Shown here piece by piece: positions 53,008-61,617 of a stretch of DNA of 64,000 nt. The stretch is from Xanthomarina sp. F2636L. GTDB lineage: Bacteria > Bacteroidota > Bacteroidia > Flavobacteriales > Flavobacteriaceae. The position numbers and the translations under genes are program-made. The stretch lies in the NCBI RefSeq assembly GCF_026410195.1, contig NZ_JAPMLM010000055.1, positions 248,001 to 312,000 on the forward strand, written 5' to 3'. Positions within the stretch are counted from its first letter, which is position 1, and every line of letters begins with the position of its first letter. A model generated the notes under the pieces. It did not search any database. It was given only the letters and a program-made list of their open reading frames with translations, and was not told the origin of the DNA.

Positions 53008-53679
53008 ATGAAAAACACATTTAAATTAATTTTCGCACTTGCCTTACTTGTTGTCATTTCAAGTTGCTCTAGTATCAAAGTTGTAGATTCTTGGCATTCG
53101 GAAACAGCAAGCACTATAAAAGACAACAATGTATTGGTTATTGCTAGAACTCAGAATAAACAAGCTAGAATTGCTTTCGAGCAAGAAATGGCTAATCAAA
53201 TGCGTGCCAATGGAATTAAAGCTACTGAAAGCTTTAGAAAATTTCCAAACATGTTACCAGATGAAAAACTTTCAGAAGAAAAGCTACAAAACTTTAAATC
53301 TTTTTTAGAGAATGAAGGGTACGATGGGATTGTTGTAACAGTTGTAAAAGATATGAGAGAATCAACTCAAACTTCTCAAGATGGTGGATATTATGCTGGA
53401 GCTAGTTATTTTCCAAGCTATTACCCATCTTATTATGGTGGTTTTTATGGTTACTATGCGCACCCAATGTCTTATTCTACATTCGGGAGTTATGTGCCAA
53501 GCACCTATACTACAACAACTATTAAAACTTATATAGTTGAGACAGTTATTTACGATTTAGCACAACCTGAAGAAAAACAATTAGTTGCTGTAGTAACATC
53601 TCAAATTGAAGATCCAAAAGATGTTACTAAAAACGCTCAAGAATATACTAAAAAAGTAGCTGAAAGTCTTAACAACTAA
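53008..53679 (+). CDS. DUF4136-like lipoprotein with Tyr/Gly-rich region
   Basis: A 223-aa protein with lipobox ISSC near residue 19 (SSCSSIKVVDSWHSE). The early part (KVVDSW...VLVIARTQNKQARIAFEQEMANQM...G.YDGIVVTVV) resembles DUF4136-type lipoproteins. Residues about 126-165 are rich in Tyr, Gly, Pro and Ser (YFPSYYPSYYGGFYGYY). Likely surface or periplasmic. Followed by a terminator. Confidence 0.75.
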   Translation: MKNTFKLIFALALLVVISSCSSIKVVDSWHSETASTIKDNNVLVIARTQNKQARIAFEQEMANQMRANGIKATESFRKFPNMLPDEKLSEEKLQNFKSFLENEGYDGIVVTVVKDMRESTQTSQDGGYYAGASYFPSYYPSYYGGFYGYYAHPMSYSTFGSYVPSTYTTTTIKTYIVETVIYDLAQPEEKQLVAVVTSQIEDPKDVTKNAQEYTKKVAESLNN

Positions 53680-53697
53680 TATTTTTAAATATTTTTA

Positions 53698-53735
53698 AAA
53701 AAAGTCTTGAATTATATTCAAGACTTTTTTTTTTG
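53698..53735 (+). terminator. Rho-independent terminator
   Basis: AAAAAAAGTCTTGAA pairs with TTCAAGACTTTTTTTTT around a short ATAT loop, 19 bases after the lipoprotein stop. Confidence 0.9.
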
Positions 53736-53813
53736 TTTATTTATCAAATAGTATCACGCATTTCTTTTTAAAATAATAACACTTTTTAACAGTCTTGAGA
53801 TACCATAATAAGA

Positions 53814-53821
53814 TACATTTG
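53814..53821 (+). promoter_or_regulatory. Bacteroidota -7 promoter box (TACATTTG), with TTG upstream
   Basis: TACATTTG fits TAnnTTTG; a TTG at 53795-53797, about 16 bases upstream, is a plausible -33 element. Drives the EamA transporter gene 24 bases downstream. Confidence 0.55.
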
Positions 53822-53844
53822 CAAATTCTTTAAAAATCGTTAAG

Positions 53845-54756
53845 ATGAACGCAACCAAATATTATATTGCTGTTATTTCAGCCTTTACCATTTGGGGCTT
53901 TTTTAGTGTTGTTTTAAAATCTTTAGACAACTTTACAGCCTTTGATATTCTGAGCTACCGGTCAGTCTTATCAGCTGCTATTATGATGATTATTACGTTG
54001 TTTTTAAGACCCAAAGCACTTAAAAAGAATAAGGCCTTATTTCTATCCTTTGAGAAAAAAGTACAATACCGTATTATTGGTATTAACATGCTTAGTGGTT
54101 TATTTTTAGCGTTAAATTGGTATATTTTCATCTATGTTATGAATAATGTAAGTGTTAGTGCCACATCTTTAGCTTATCTTATTTGCCCTATTTTAACTAT
54201 GGTTTTAGCTTATCTTATTTTAAAGGAAAAACTCTTTAAACTTCAGTGGTTTTCAGTTGTATTAAGTTTAATAGGTTGCTTATTACTTTCATTAGGAAAC
54301 TTCATGGATTTATTTTATAGCATGATTATAGCTTTTTCATACGCTACTTATTTAATCTTACAACGAAAAAACCAGGAGATGGATCGTTTTATGGTACTTA
54401 CTGCTCAGATATTTTTTGCTGTTATATTACTATTCCCTTTTTTCATGACCTATGAATTTAGCACTATTAAAACTTCTTTCTTTTATAGCATGATAGGCTT
54501 AATAGCTGTTGTGTTTACTATAATTCCTATGTTTTTAAATATTTATGCGCTTAGAGGCTTGCCTTCTTCTGTAGTTGGTGTTTTTATATATTTAAATCCA
54601 ATAATCAACTTTTTTCTAGCCATTTTTTACTTTAATGAAGAAATCACTTTGCTTCAAGGATTAAGCTATCTGCTTATAATAATTTCTATTATCATATTTA
54701 ATATTCCAGCTTTAAGACATCGCATTCACAGACGTAGAGCAGCACATATTCAATAA
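53845..54756 (+). CDS. EamA/RarD-type drug/metabolite exporter
   Basis: A 303-aa protein with ten hydrophobic segments in two repeats, including the RarD-type start (AVISAFTIWGFFSVVLKSLDNFTAFDILSYRS) and LKEKLFKLQWFSVVLSLIGCLLLS. RarD members are DMT-superfamily exporters. Bracketed by two terminators, so it is a single-gene unit. Confidence 0.88.
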   Translation: MNATKYYIAVISAFTIWGFFSVVLKSLDNFTAFDILSYRSVLSAAIMMIITLFLRPKALKKNKALFLSFEKKVQYRIIGINMLSGLFLALNWYIFIYVMNNVSVSATSLAYLICPILTMVLAYLILKEKLFKLQWFSVVLSLIGCLLLSLGNFMDLFYSMIIAFSYATYLILQRKNQEMDRFMVLTAQIFFAVILLFPFFMTYEFSTIKTSFFYSMIGLIAVVFTIIPMFLNIYALRGLPSSVVGVFIYLNPIINFFLAIFYFNEEITLLQGLSYLLIIISIIIFNIPALRHRIHRRRAAHIQ

Positions 54757-54766
54757 ATTCTATCAA

Positions 54767-54805
54767 ATAAAAAAGGTCTTGAATATCAATTCAAGACCTT
54801 TTTTG
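54767..54805 (+). terminator. Rho-independent terminator of the exporter gene
   Basis: AAAAAGGTCTTGAA pairs with TTCAAGACCTTTTTT around a 6-base loop, 12 bases past the stop. It resembles the terminator at 53698 (shared GTCTTGAA/TTCAAGAC arms), so both sides of this gene carry related hairpins. Confidence 0.9.
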
Positions 54806-55031
54806 TAAACTTAACAACTAACCAAAAAATTAAAAAATAAATTTAAAATATCAATACTAAAACATAGCACATTTATTTTATTAATGTAAACTTAAATAAG
54901 TTTTTGATAAGTCTTTTTATAAATTCGATGAACTGATGGAAATAATTGTTTTATAAATAAAATATGTAAAAATCTTCTACAAAATACATAAGTAATTGAT
55001 AATTAGACCAAAGTTTTAGTGAAAAGAAAGA

Positions 55032-56192
55032 TTATTTCAAACTATTCAATATAAAATCTAAATCTTTGTTGTATTGATCTTTAAGCAAATATGAATCTGT
55101 ATAATATTTAGAGGTGTTTGCTAAGCCTAATTCCTGCAATTTATAGATTGCATCCTTATATTCTAATGAGGATTTTCCAGTAAGAATAATATCCAAGTCA
55201 TTTCCTTGTTTGGCATATTGATACACTTTTTGCAAACCAGACAGGTATAAGTGATCTTTGGTGAAACCACCTCCTCTATGAACACGAAGTGTAATAGCAA
55301 AAGCTTTATCTTTTTTAAGTTTGTATTGATTGTAAAGTAAATCGTAAGTATCTGAGAATGAATACCCTTTAATCAAACTATCCACAGCTATTACACGATA
55401 AGACAATTCTTTTAACCTTGTTAAAGTTAAGCAGCCAGACATGTACTCTGAATAAACTGCCAGACCTTCCTGGGTTTCCACATTGTTTGGAAATCCATTA
55501 GAGAAAATCTGTAAGGACTGATTTACGGCATTAAAAGTAGTAACCATATGTACCCCAATTTCATGATTAGCTAAAACCTGTAATTGGTTTTTACTAAACT
55601 TATGATTTTTTCTTAAAACCAAGGTTTGTGCATTATTTTGAACCATTGCAGCTGCCGAAATATTAGTAGAAAGCTTGACGTGATACTTAAAATCATAACG
55701 TTTTGAGAATGCTTCAAAATAATCTATAGCATCATGTGCAGAATACATTGGAAGCATATCTTCAGAAAATTCTGCATCATCAAATCTTAAAATAAATTTC
55801 GCATTGTCTATGTCTTTTTCAGTAGGCGTGCCAAAACTTTTTAAACTATTATAATAAAATTTCCTTCCTTGATTAATGGTTTCAATACACTCTATCAATC
55901 CAGAGTATTCATAAATAATATCTTCATATAAACTTCTTACATCTTCATCTTGAATACGTTCCAATCTTTGAGAGTAAAACAATCTATGAAGCTTAAATCC
56001 GTTGAATTTTATTTTTGGATACTTGAATTGCGGCTCGTAGTTAAATTTTGAAGTGAAAAACTGTTTCTTTTCACTTTCAATATTTAAGGGATTGATATAG
56101 TTTAAAATCTCAATTTTTTTAACCAATCTATTTAAGTTGGCGTCAATATCAAACAAGCTTTGGTGTTTCTCTATAAGTTTTTCTGAAATCAT
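55032..56192 (-). CDS. DUF1704 (QEGLA/MATCAP-like) metallopeptidase
   Basis: A 386-aa protein with the DUF1704 zinc motif HEIGVH (HExxxH, near residue 211) and TQEGLAVYSEYM, the QEGLA motif used to name the family (flavohemoglobin expression-modulating). Eukaryotic MATCAP peptidases carry the same HExxxH domain. Last gene of an operon with N-formylglutamate amidohydrolase, a sulfurtransferase and an ATP-grasp enzyme; its ATG directly abuts the previous stop. Likely a peptidase acting on a peptide-like product. Confidence 0.88.
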   Translation of the reverse strand: MISEKLIEKHQSLFDIDANLNRLVKKIEILNYINPLNIESEKKQFFTSKFNYEPQFKYPKIKFNGFKLHRLFYSQRLERIQDEDVRSLYEDIIYEYSGLIECIETINQGRKFYYNSLKSFGTPTEKDIDNAKFILRFDDAEFSEDMLPMYSAHDAIDYFEAFSKRYDFKYHVKLSTNISAAAMVQNNAQTLVLRKNHKFSKNQLQVLANHEIGVHMVTTFNAVNQSLQIFSNGFPNNVETQEGLAVYSEYMSGCLTLTRLKELSYRVIAVDSLIKGYSFSDTYDLLYNQYKLKKDKAFAITLRVHRGGGFTKDHLYLSGLQKVYQYAKQGNDLDIILTGKSSLEYKDAIYKLQELGLANTSKYYTDSYLLKDQYNKDLDFILNSLK

Positions 56193-57023
56193 TTATTTCG
56201 CATGGATTTTATAAAATTCTGAAGCGTGTTCAGGGAGTCTCGTTTTTAGTTCCTTTGAGACCTTATCTACTACTTCTGGATATATAATTTGCAGATATTC
56301 GTCGCAATATACTTTTGCTATTTCAGTAGCCAAAACTAAAGTATTTTTATAGTTTTTTGTAATGAATTTTAAAAAATATCCATTGCCTTGAAAAGTGTCG
56401 TTAATTTTAGCCGTTTGTGCTATATTATTTGGTAATTGTATTTCAGAAAGGCTTTGTCTCCAAGTTTCAATGTCAGCTCCATAGCGATCGTTGTCAATAT
56501 TACTGGTTCCTAAATTCCAAGTAGGCACTTCCCTATCCCAACGTTGCCAATTATAGCTATGCATATCATACACCACGCAAACCCCAAATGTTTCTTCTAG
56601 TTTGGAAATTAAAGCCGAAGTAACTTTATAAAAAGCAGCATGCTTATCGATACTTTTTGCTTTCATTTCTGCTGAAAGTGGACTTTTCCAAAGTTGCTTT
56701 CCCCAAGCTGTTTCAAAAACAGCTTCTTCTGGAGGTCTGTTTAAATCGTATTCAAATCTAGAGTCACAACCTGCAATAACAATGGGATGAGAAGCAATCA
56801 TTTTTTTTGTTAGAGGATCTTCTTCATACCATCTGTCATATTCAGAATGCAAACAGTTTTCCCATAATTCCTTTCTAAATTGATGGCCATCATGAATGGC
56901 TGCACAGGCATAAGGCACATAGGAATCAATTTTTAAAGTGAAAGAATAATCCTCTGAAACCGCATGAAAAACTTCTCCATTTTTAATTTTTAAAATAATC
57001 TGTTCAATTGAAAGTCTTTGCAT
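56193..57023 (-). CDS. N-formylglutamate amidohydrolase-like
   Basis: ATG 57023 is chosen over 57050: it starts 2 bases after the true stop of the sulfurtransferase gene and follows an AAAGAG-type Shine-Dalgarno-like stretch. The 276-aa protein shows the family's zinc ligands: HDGHQFRKELWEN, DPLTKKMIASHPIVIAGCDSRFEYDLNRP and VVYDMHSYN. Family enzymes deformylate N-formylglutamate, but in this cluster a carboxypeptidase-like role on N-acyl peptides is equally possible. Confidence 0.85.
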   Translation of the reverse strand: MQRLSIEQIILKIKNGEVFHAVSEDYSFTLKIDSYVPYACAAIHDGHQFRKELWENCLHSEYDRWYEEDPLTKKMIASHPIVIAGCDSRFEYDLNRPPEEAVFETAWGKQLWKSPLSAEMKAKSIDKHAAFYKVTSALISKLEETFGVCVVYDMHSYNWQRWDREVPTWNLGTSNIDNDRYGADIETWRQSLSEIQLPNNIAQTAKINDTFQGNGYFLKFITKNYKNTLVLATEIAKVYCDEYLQIIYPEVVDKVSKELKTRLPEHASEFYKIHAK

Positions 57024-57025
57024 AT

Positions 57026-57861
57026 TTACTCTTTTGTTAAACTTCCCCATTCTGTCCAGGAACCATCATAAACAGAAAGATTTTCATATCCTGCAATTTC
57101 AGCTCCTAAAGCCAAAACACAAGCTGTAATCCCTGAGCCACAAGAAAAAGTAAGTGCTTTGTTTTTTTCTGGAAAGGTTGAAATAGCTGTTTCAATTCGA
57201 TATCAGATTTTAATAATCCATAAGCATCTATTAAGTTTTCATAGGGAAGATTAATAGAATTAGGAATCTTACCACTTCGCAATCCTTCCCTTGGCTCAGA
57301 TTCTAATGCTTTAAACCTACCTTCAGAACGAGCATCAACGATTAAATGGGTGTTATCCTGAGTTTCCCTTTTTATATTTTCAAAGAATTTCATATAATTT
57401 GGTTGAAGTTTCGCTTTAAAATCACCTTTTTCAACTTTATTATTCTGTTTATTTTCAGTTGGATAGTCTGATTTTATCCAAGCTGGAAACCCGCCATTTA
57501 AAACAGCTATATTATTAAAACCAAAAGCTTTAAACAACCACCATGCTCTGGGACTTGAATAAATTCCTTTTTCGTCGTAGACCACAATAGTACTTTTTTT
57601 GTTGATACCTAAATTTTGAGCTTCAAGTTCAAACTGTTCTTCAGAAGGAAATGTTGTTGGAAATGGTGCAGAAACATCGCTAAACTTGTTTTTTAAATCG
57701 AAAAATCTAGTGGAAGGAATCTGATATTCATTCAAGTTGGTATCATTTCCTGTTACCTTAGGAATAGTTGCATTAAGGATGACAAGATTTGGATGACTTA
57801 AATGTTTTTGAAGCCATGCAACAGAAACTATTGGAGATGCTAGTAATAATTCGGAATTCAT
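57026..57861 (-). pseudogene. Rhodanese-type sulfurtransferase, frameshifted before the active-site loop
   Basis: The frame from ATG 57861 encodes two rhodanese domains (WLQKHLSHPNLVILNATIPK...; NTHLIVDARSEGRF) up to SDIELKQ near 57200, then runs into a wrong phase and ends at 57106 (251 aa). In the next phase from about 57205 to TAA 57026 the expected ETAISTFPEKNKALTFSCGSGITAC and ENLSVYDGSWTEWGSLTKE follow, with the active-site Cys loop CGSGIT at about 57131-57142. A single missing base near 57195-57215 explains everything; the repaired length would be 278 codons. It is either a genuine loss or a sequence error. In the wild type it would be a 3-mercaptopyruvate/thiosulfate sulfurtransferase. 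Confidence 0.88.
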
Positions 57862-57882
57862 TTTTGTTAACTACTAAATAAA

Positions 57883-58923
57883 TTAAGCATCTTCTACAGT
57901 TTTTCTTAAGCGGGAACGTCTATTAAAAGCTTCAACATTATCTAGAACCTTGCTTTCTAAAAAGTCAATAACTTTTTCTTCCACCCGATATTTATTTTTA
58001 TAAGCCTTATTGATATAAGTAATTCCTCCTGGAGACATTACATTAACTTCTACCAATTTTCCGCCAATAACATCAATCCCTACAAAATATAACCCATCTT
58101 TAACTAATTTAGGTCCAATTTGCTTACAAAGCGCTTTTTCAACTTTAGATAATGTATGTTTTTGAACAGAACCACCAGCAGACACATTAGAACGATGATC
58201 GTCTGAACCGGGAACACGCTTCATAGCTCCTATTGGTTCTCCATTGAGCATTAAAATTCGAACATCTCCTTGATCTGCTCCTTCAATATAATCTTGAAGT
58301 ATCACATAATTTGATGCCCCATCACCACTGTTATTAATATAAAAATCTAACAAGGAATTAATATTACTCATAGCCGACTTTTCAATAAGAATGACTCCTG
58401 AACCACCAAAGCCATTTAGGGGTTTAATAATCATTTTATCAGATTTTGATTCTTTAATTTGTCGGATTAAGTAATTTTTATTTTTAGATACATGCGTATT
58501 GGGAATAATGTTACTATGAGCATCTCCAAAAGCTGCTGTATAAAGTTTATTGTTGGCTTCACGCATCCCTTCAAGAGAATTAATAATAAAGACATCGTCT
58601 TTTACAGAATCTAAAAAATTAAGCATGATAGGATCCAATGGTGGGTTAGCTCTGAAGAATATAGTATCAAACCCTGCTAAAGGTAACATTTCCTCTCTAA
58701 TTTCAGCTTTTTTGTAAAAAGCTTTTAAAGAAGCCGGCACCTTTTCCATACGTCCGATAACAGTGCAAAATGCATTAGTAACACTGTTTCTAATCGTTAG
58801 ATTAGCTGGTGTACAGATGGCAACTCCATGCTGTCTTTTAACACATTCCTTTATTAAAGCTAAACTTGTATCATTTTCTGGTTCTATATCATCCCAAGGG
58901 TACATTAAAAAGCAAACATTCAT
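57883..58923 (-). CDS. ATP-grasp enzyme, glutathione synthetase (GshB)-like
   Basis: A 346-aa protein with GshB-type layout: N-terminal NVCFLMYPWDDIEPENDTSLALIKEC, DTIFFRANPPLDP, MIIKPLNGFGGSGVILIE (ATP loop), YIEGADQGDVRILMLNGEPIGAMKR, and LVEVNVMSPGG. It would ligate a peptide using ATP. First gene of the operon, 21 bases before the sulfurtransferase. Conserved association with N-formylglutamate amidohydrolase and DUF1704 suggests a small peptide or thiol pathway rather than ordinary glutathione synthesis; no gshA is nearby. Confidence 0.85.
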   Translation of the reverse strand: MNVCFLMYPWDDIEPENDTSLALIKECVKRQHGVAICTPANLTIRNSVTNAFCTVIGRMEKVPASLKAFYKKAEIREEMLPLAGFDTIFFRANPPLDPIMLNFLDSVKDDVFIINSLEGMREANNKLYTAAFGDAHSNIIPNTHVSKNKNYLIRQIKESKSDKMIIKPLNGFGGSGVILIEKSAMSNINSLLDFYINNSGDGASNYVILQDYIEGADQGDVRILMLNGEPIGAMKRVPGSDDHRSNVSAGGSVQKHTLSKVEKALCKQIGPKLVKDGLYFVGIDVIGGKLVEVNVMSPGGITYINKAYKNKYRVEEKVIDFLESKVLDNVEAFNRRSRLRKTVEDA

Positions 58924-58980
58924 AATTCTATCTTTTGTTGTTTAATTAAAAATAAGAATTTCAGACAACTTGATATCAGA

Positions 58981-60426
58981 TTATGAATCTAAATCAAAAG
59001 TTTCTGTTGGATTTTGAGGGTCATTATAATCTAACATGTTCTCTCCATCCGCAATAATGGAGCAAACTGTTGCGTCTCCTGTAACGTTTACAACTGTCCT
59101 AAACATATCTAATATTCTATCTACAGGAAAAATAATAGCAATCCAGGCCGGATTTAAGCCTACAGAATCCAATACAATTATTAACATTACCAAGCCTGCA
59201 CTAGGAACAGCTGCAGAACCTATAGAGGCTAAAGTTGCTGTTAATACAACCGTTATTTGTTGTGCAATGGTTAAGTCTATCATATGCAATTGTGCTAGAA
59301 AAATAACAGCAACTGCCTGATACATACTTGTCCCGTCCATATTAACCGTAGCTCCAATTGGTAAAACAAAACTGCTTATTTTTTTATTCACTCCTAAATT
59401 TTGTTCAACACATTCCATGGTTACAGGAAGCGTTGCTGCACTACTTGAGGTTGAAAAAGCCAAGGTTTGCGCTGGGCTCATGGCTTTAAAGAATCCTTTG
59501 TATGGAATTTTCTTAACAAAAGCTTTTAAAATAATAGGATAAATTACAAATATCATTAACAATAGCCCTGCTAATACGGTTAAAGAATACCAACTTAAAC
59601 CTTTAAAAATTTCGACTACTTTTCCAATATCATCCCCTGCCATTTTACTTACTACTCCAGCTAAAAGTGCAAACACAAAAAATGGCGCAGCTTGCATAAC
59701 AATATCAACCATTTTAAGAAATACTTCATTTATACCATCAACAAAAACTAGCACAGGTTTTGCTTTATCTGAAGGAATAAACAGTAAACAAACCCCAAAG
59801 AAGATAGCAAAAAATATAATTTGCAGCATCAAACCGTTATTTGATAAAGAATGAAAGAAATTACTGGGTACGATATCTACTAAAGGTTGTAACGGAGTTG
59901 TTTCTTTACGCTTTTTAACTGTTTCTAGTTTATCTTCAACAGCTGCTTCTTTTAATTCACTTTTAGATAGGTTTGAAATCTCTTGAGCACGTTCAAAAAA
60001 CTCAGGATCTTGCAAATAGTTTATCCCATCTTTAATTTCATAACCTTGAGAATCTGCCCAAATTTCATAACTAATTCTATTATCTATTCTACTTTGATCA
60101 TCTATTAGTTTTCCAGGTTTTATAACATTTACCAATACTAAGCCCAAAGAAATGGCCATAATAGTCGTTAATAAATAAATTCCTAGAGTTTTACCCCCCA
60201 TTCTACCCAGACTCGATGGGTCGCCAATATTAGCAACTCCACTAATTATGGAAAATAAAACTAACGGAACAGCAATAAGCTTCAGTAAATTAATAAATAT
60301 GGTTCCAAATGGATCAATCCAATCTATAGTAAAAGCACTCCAACCCATTGAGCTTGATAGTAAAGCCCAAATAATACCGAGTACCATTCCAATTATAATT
60401 TTCCAGTGTAATGCTAGTTTTTTCAT
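58981..60426 (-). CDS. Dicarboxylate/amino acid:cation symporter (DAACS)
   Basis: A 481-aa polytopic protein of the GltP/DctA family: MVLGIIWALLSS start, LKLIAVPLVLFSIISGVANIGD, the substrate-site SSSAATLPVTMECVEQNLGVN, VNMDGTSMYQAVAVIFLAQ and NVTGDATVCSIIADGE. It has an extra soluble insert (residues about 120-190). Moves glutamate, aspartate or succinate with Na+ or H+. Stands alone, before chorismate synthase. Confidence 0.92.
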   Translation of the reverse strand: MKKLALHWKIIIGMVLGIIWALLSSSMGWSAFTIDWIDPFGTIFINLLKLIAVPLVLFSIISGVANIGDPSSLGRMGGKTLGIYLLTTIMAISLGLVLVNVIKPGKLIDDQSRIDNRISYEIWADSQGYEIKDGINYLQDPEFFERAQEISNLSKSELKEAAVEDKLETVKKRKETTPLQPLVDIVPSNFFHSLSNNGLMLQIIFFAIFFGVCLLFIPSDKAKPVLVFVDGINEVFLKMVDIVMQAAPFFVFALLAGVVSKMAGDDIGKVVEIFKGLSWYSLTVLAGLLLMIFVIYPIILKAFVKKIPYKGFFKAMSPAQTLAFSTSSSAATLPVTMECVEQNLGVNKKISSFVLPIGATVNMDGTSMYQAVAVIFLAQLHMIDLTIAQQITVVLTATLASIGSAAVPSAGLVMLIIVLDSVGLNPAWIAIIFPVDRILDMFRTVVNVTGDATVCSIIADGENMLDYNDPQNPTETFDLDS

Positions 60427-60484
60427 AAACTCTTTTATTCTTAATACGTTTTCTTCTTTTTAAAAAGAGAGACGTTATATCTTG

Positions 60485-61546
60485 TTATTTATAAACTTTA
60501 TTCAATAAATAAAAATCGGCTAAAACTAAAGCAGCCATAGCTTCAACAATAGGAATGGCTCTTGGAACCACACATGGATCGTGTCGCCCTTTACCTTGCA
60601 TTTCAACAATATTCCCTGAGTTATCTAAGGCTTCTTGTTTTTGAATAATGGTTGCTACAGGTTTAAAGGCCACCCTAAAATAAATGTCCATGCCATTACT
60701 AATTCCACCTTGAATACCTCCAGACAGGTTAGTTTTTGTTGAGCCGTCCTCATTGAATAAATCGTTATGCTCACTTCCCCTCATTTTTGCTCCACAAAAC
60801 CCACTGCCATATTCAAAGCCTTTTACAGCGTTGATGGAAAGCATGGCTTTACCTAATTCGGCATGTAGTTTATCGAAAACTGGTTCGCCCAATCCTAAAG
60901 GCACATCTTGTAACACACAGGTAACCGTACCACCTATAGTATCTCCTTGTTTTCTGATCTCTTTTATTTTTGAAATCATTTTGTCTGCTGTTTCTGCATC
61001 TGGACAACGAACAGCATTGGTTTCCGTTTTAGAAAAATCTAAATCTTGATACGGTTTTTCAAGAAAAATCTCACCTACAGAAGAGGTATAAGCATTTATT
61101 TTAACGTCTTTTAAAAACTGTTTTGCAATAGCTCCAGCCACCACTCTACAAGCTGTTTCTCTGGCAGAACTGCGCCCTCCTCCTCTATAATCGCGAACAC
61201 CATACTTTTTTTCATAAGTGTAATCTGCATGACTTGGACGGTATACATCTTTTATATGTGAATAATCTTTAGACTTTTGATTCGTGTTTTTAATTATAAA
61301 ACCAATTGGAGTTCCTGTGGTGACTCCCTCAAAAATTCCCGATAGAAATTCTACTTTATCTGGTTCTTTACGTTGTGTAACAATTTCGGATTGCCCTGGT
61401 TTTCTTCTGTTTAAATCCGTTTGGATAGCTTCTATATCTAAAGTTAATCCTGACGGACAACCATCTATAATACCTCCAATAGCTGCTCCGTGAGATTCGC
61501 CAAAAGTGGTTAACTTAAATAATTTACCGAAGGTATTTCCTGCCAT
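60485..61546 (-). CDS. aroC: Chorismate synthase
   Basis: A 353-aa Aro[35 protein letters not shown] start, [43 protein letters not shown] (FMN/EPSP site), GSEHNDLF and [26 protein letters not shown] end. Performs the last common step of aromatic amino-acid synthesis using reduced FMN. Confidence 0.96.
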   Translation of the reverse strand: MAGNTFGKLFKLTTFGESHGAAIGGIIDGCPSGLTLDIEAIQTDLNRRKPGQSEIVTQRKEPDKVEFLSGIFEGVTTGTPIGFIIKNTNQKSKDYSHIKDVYRPSHADYTYEKKYGVRDYRGGGRSSARETACRVVAGAIAKQFLKDVKINAYTSSVGEIFLEKPYQDLDFSKTETNAVRCPDAETADKMISKIKEIRKQGDTIGGTVTCVLQDVPLGLGEPVFDKLHAELGKAMLSINAVKGFEYGSGFCGAKMRGSEHNDLFNEDGSTKTNLSGGIQGGISNGMDIYFRVAFKPVATIIQKQEALDNSGNIVEMQGKGRHDPCVVPRAIPIVEAMAALVLADFYLLNKVYK

Positions 61547-61617
61547 TTAATAGAATCTAGATGTTAGTTTAGTGAATCAAGTATGCTAAAATAAATTTTA
61601 TATTACAGAAACAAAAA

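Noticed and set aside
57180-57220. Programmed frameshifting in the sulfurtransferase gene
   Set aside because: No slippery heptamer with a stimulator is evident at the phase change, and the family is not known to use it.
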